In this document: piece by piece, positions 21,604-23,401 of the stretch
Layout of the letters: each line of letters begins with the position of its first letter
Position numbering within the stretch: the first letter of the stretch is position 1
Source of the DNA: Gemmiger_A avium
Lineage (GTDB): Bacteria; Bacillota; Clostridia; Oscillospirales; Ruminococcaceae
Direction: 5' to 3'
DNA: 23,401 nucleotides
NCBI GenBank assembly: GCA_019114585.1
Contig: DXFE01000074.1
Location: forward strand, 1-23,401
The notes under the pieces: model-generated
Told to the model about the DNA's origin: nothing
Database searches by the model: none
What the model saw: the letters and a program-made list of their open reading frames with translations, nothing else
Made by a program: the position numbers and the translations under genes

Positions 21604-23401
21604 TCATACCTCCTTGGGCGCCCCGTCTTGGGGGCATGTTTCATTATGGGGGCTGTCGGACGGCTTGTCAAGAGCCGTTTGGGGATGAAAATGGGCAAAT
21701 ATCGCCTGGGCCGTTACCGGGCCCACCCCCGGCGTTTCGCAAAGCTGCTCCACCGAAGCCTCCCGCACGGCGGCCACGGTACGGAATTTGACCAGCAGCG
21801 CCTTGGCGGCGGCAGGGCCTACCCCCGGCACCTCGGTCAGGCGGGAGGAATAGGACTTTTTCTTCTGGGCCTGCCGCTGGTAGGCAATGGCAAACCGGTG
21901 CACCTCGTCCTGGATCGAGGTAATAAAGGTGAAGATACCCCGGTGCATGCTGATCGTGATTTCCTCCCCGCCCGGTGCCACGATGGCCCGGGTACGGTGG
22001 TGATCGTCCTTGACCATGCCGAACAGCGGCACATCCGCCAGCTTGGTACCGGCCAGAACCGCCTGCACCGCGCTCACCTGGCCCCGGCCGCCATCCAGCA
22101 GGATCAGGTCAGGCTTTTGGGCAAAGGAACCGGCGGCATCCGGCTTTTCGTACTCGGCGGCACGGCGGCTCAGGGTCTCAGCCATGCTGGCATAGTCGTC
22201 GGTGCCCAGCACGGTACGCATCTTGAAGCGGCGGTAATCGCTCTTTTTGGGCTTTCCCTCTTCAAACACCACCATGCCGCAGACGCTGGTGCCCTCGCCC
22301 CAGTTGGAGATGTCGTAACTCTCGATCCGGTGGGGCGGCGCGGCCAGCCCCAGCACCTGAGCGGTCTCGTCCAGCAGGCGCTCCTGCTTGCCGTAACGGC
22401 CGCTCTCCCGGGCCAGCCGCTCCACCGCATTGGTGTAGGCCATGGTGACCAGCTTGGCCACATCCCCTTTCTGGGGTACATACAGATGCACCTTGGCGCC
22501 CCGGGTCTGCTCCAGCAGCTGGGCCAGGGCGTCGGCGTCCTCCGGCAGGGCGTCCACCGCAATGGTGCGCGGGATCTCTTCCCCGTCCAGATAATAGCGG
22601 GAGAGGAACTCCTCCCGCACACCGTCCGCGTCGGCGGTGTCGTGGAACACAAATTCCCGCTTGTCCGCCAGGCGGCCCCGGCGGTACCGCAGCACCGCGG
22701 CGCAGACCGCCCGGGTGGTGGCGGCCAGGGCGATCACATCCATCTGGGTGCGCTCGTCCACCACCACCTTCTGCCCTTCGCTGACCTTGCGGATGGCGGC
22801 CAGCTGATCCCGGATCAGGGCAGCCTGTTCAAAGTCCAGCCGCTCGGCGGCGGCGTTCATCCGTTCCTCCAGGTTTTTGATGATCTCCTTTTTGCCGTAG
22901 CGGATCATATGCACCGCCCCGGCCACGGCCTCGTTGTAGGCTTCCCGGCTGATCTTGCCGCTGCACAGGCCCATGCATTTGCCGATATGGGCATTCAGGC
23001 AGGGACGGCCTTTGCCGATGTCCTCCGGAAACCGGCGGTTGCACCGGGGCAGCTGAAAGCAGTCCTGAGCCGTCCCCACCATCTCCCGCACCGCGAAGCT
23101 GGAGGTAAAGGGGCCGATATACTCGGCGCCGTCCTCCTCTTTCTGCAATACGGCGGACAGGCGGGGATAGGCTTCCCGGGTAACGCGCACATAGCTGTAG
23201 CCCTTGTCATCCTTGAGCAGAATGTTGTACTTGGGAGTGTGGGCCTTGATCTGGCTGGCCTCCAGCACCAGCGCCTCGAACTCGCTCTGGCAGACGATCA
23301 CGTCAAATTCAAAGGCGTTTTCGATCATACGGGTGACCTTGGCGTCATGGGGCACCCCCTCCCGGAAATACTGGCTGACCCGGGTGCGCAGGCGCTTGGC
23401 C
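21604..23401 (-). CDS. uvrC: UvrC, excinuclease ABC subunit C (5' end outside window)
   Basis: At least 598 residues of the nuclease subunit of nucleotide excision repair, which cuts on both sides of a lesion. The frame stays open to the window edge, where AKRLRTRVSQYF is the middle of the GIY-YIG nuclease domain; a GTG at 23355 is an internal Val codon. Seen in order: SEFEALVLEASQIKAHTPKY with NILLKDDKGYSY; the iron-sulfur Cys set (RCNRR, GRPCLNAHIGKCMGLC); a UVR motif (LEERMNAAAERLDFEQAALI) that binds UvrB; the RNase H-like half with IESYDISNWGEGTSVCGMVV and LILLDGGRGQVSA; and two helix-hairpin-helix turns, VPGVGPAAAKALL and TPGVGPVTAQAI. A polar tail of about 25 residues follows. Confidence 0.97.
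   Translation of the reverse strand, partial: AKRLRTRVSQYFREGVPHDAKVTRMIENAFEFDVIVCQSEFEALVLEASQIKAHTPKYNILLKDDKGYSYVRVTREAYPRLSAVLQKEEDGAEYIGPFTSSFAVREMVGTAQDCFQLPRCNRRFPEDIGKGRPCLNAHIGKCMGLCSGKISREAYNEAVAGAVHMIRYGKKEIIKNLEERMNAAAERLDFEQAALIRDQLAAIRKVSEGQKVVVDERTQMDVIALAATTRAVCAAVLRYRRGRLADKREFVFHDTADADGVREEFLSRYYLDGEEIPRTIAVDALPEDADALAQLLEQTRGAKVHLYVPQKGDVAKLVTMAYTNAVERLARESGRYGKQERLLDETAQVLGLAAPPHRIESYDISNWGEGTSVCGMVVFEEGKPKKSDYRRFKMRTVLGTDDYASMAETLSRRAAEYEKPDAAGSFAQKPDLILLDGGRGQVSAVQAVLAGTKLADVPLFGMVKDDHHRTRAIVAPGGEEITISMHRGIFTFITSIQDEVHRFAIAYQRQAQKKKSYSSRLTEVPGVGPAAAKALLVKFRTVAAVREASVEQLCETPGVGPVTAQAIFAHFHPQTALDKPSDSPHNETCPQDGAPKEV

Overview
The window looks like a chromosomal segment of a GC-rich, low-oxygen gut Firmicute. 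Gene content and order (bilQRS-type operon, mraZ-led division cluster, UgpC/MalK-type sugar importer) point to the Oscillospiraceae/Ruminococcaceae, near Faecalibacterium, Subdoligranulum or Gemmiger. That placement is an inference from gene content and proteins, not a database result. I see no insertion sequence, prophage, integrase or CRISPR array.

Left part, plus strand (1-6492). The 3' end of a tRNA-Phe gene and a complete tRNA-Gly gene end at a terminator. A small protein with a HEPN-type R-x4-H motif and one C-terminal membrane helix follows, then tRNA-Leu and another terminator. A sigma-A promoter then drives a four-gene ABC importer: ATPase, two permeases and a substrate-binding lipoprotein. 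The binding protein unusually also has a C-terminal membrane helix. A separate promoter just behind it drives a two-module lipoprotein that ends at a strong terminator.

Middle (6493-9888). Three overlapping or abutting plus-strand genes encode a MarR regulator, an Old Yellow Enzyme-family flavoprotein with a [4Fe-4S] motif, and a flavodoxin-like protein. Gene order and the active-site HGDR motif, with Asp166 and Arg167, match the bilirubin reductase operon bilQ-bilR-bilS, which makes urobilinogen from bilirubin in the gut. A perfect inverted repeat over the -35 box is a likely BilQ operator. A convergent MFS transporter shares the terminator region.

Right part, minus strand (9902-20400). This is a division and cell-wall (dcw) cluster read from a sigma-A promoter with three MraZ-type repeats just downstream of the -10 box. 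The order is mraZ, rsmH, ftsL, a class B PBP with two PASTA domains, murF, mraY, ftsW, murG, ftsQ, then a terminator. murE, murD, murC, murB, ftsA and ftsZ are not in the cluster. A 108-base leader with three hairpins lies between ftsL and the PBP gene.

Far right (20543-23401), minus strand. uvrC (5' end outside the window), rsmD and a DivIVA/ATPase-H-like coiled-coil gene form a tight operon ending at a strong terminator.

The most notable items are the bilQRS operon, the HEPN-like gene between tRNA genes, the doubly anchored binding protein, the structured ftsL-PBP leader and an MraY with an altered triple-His motif.
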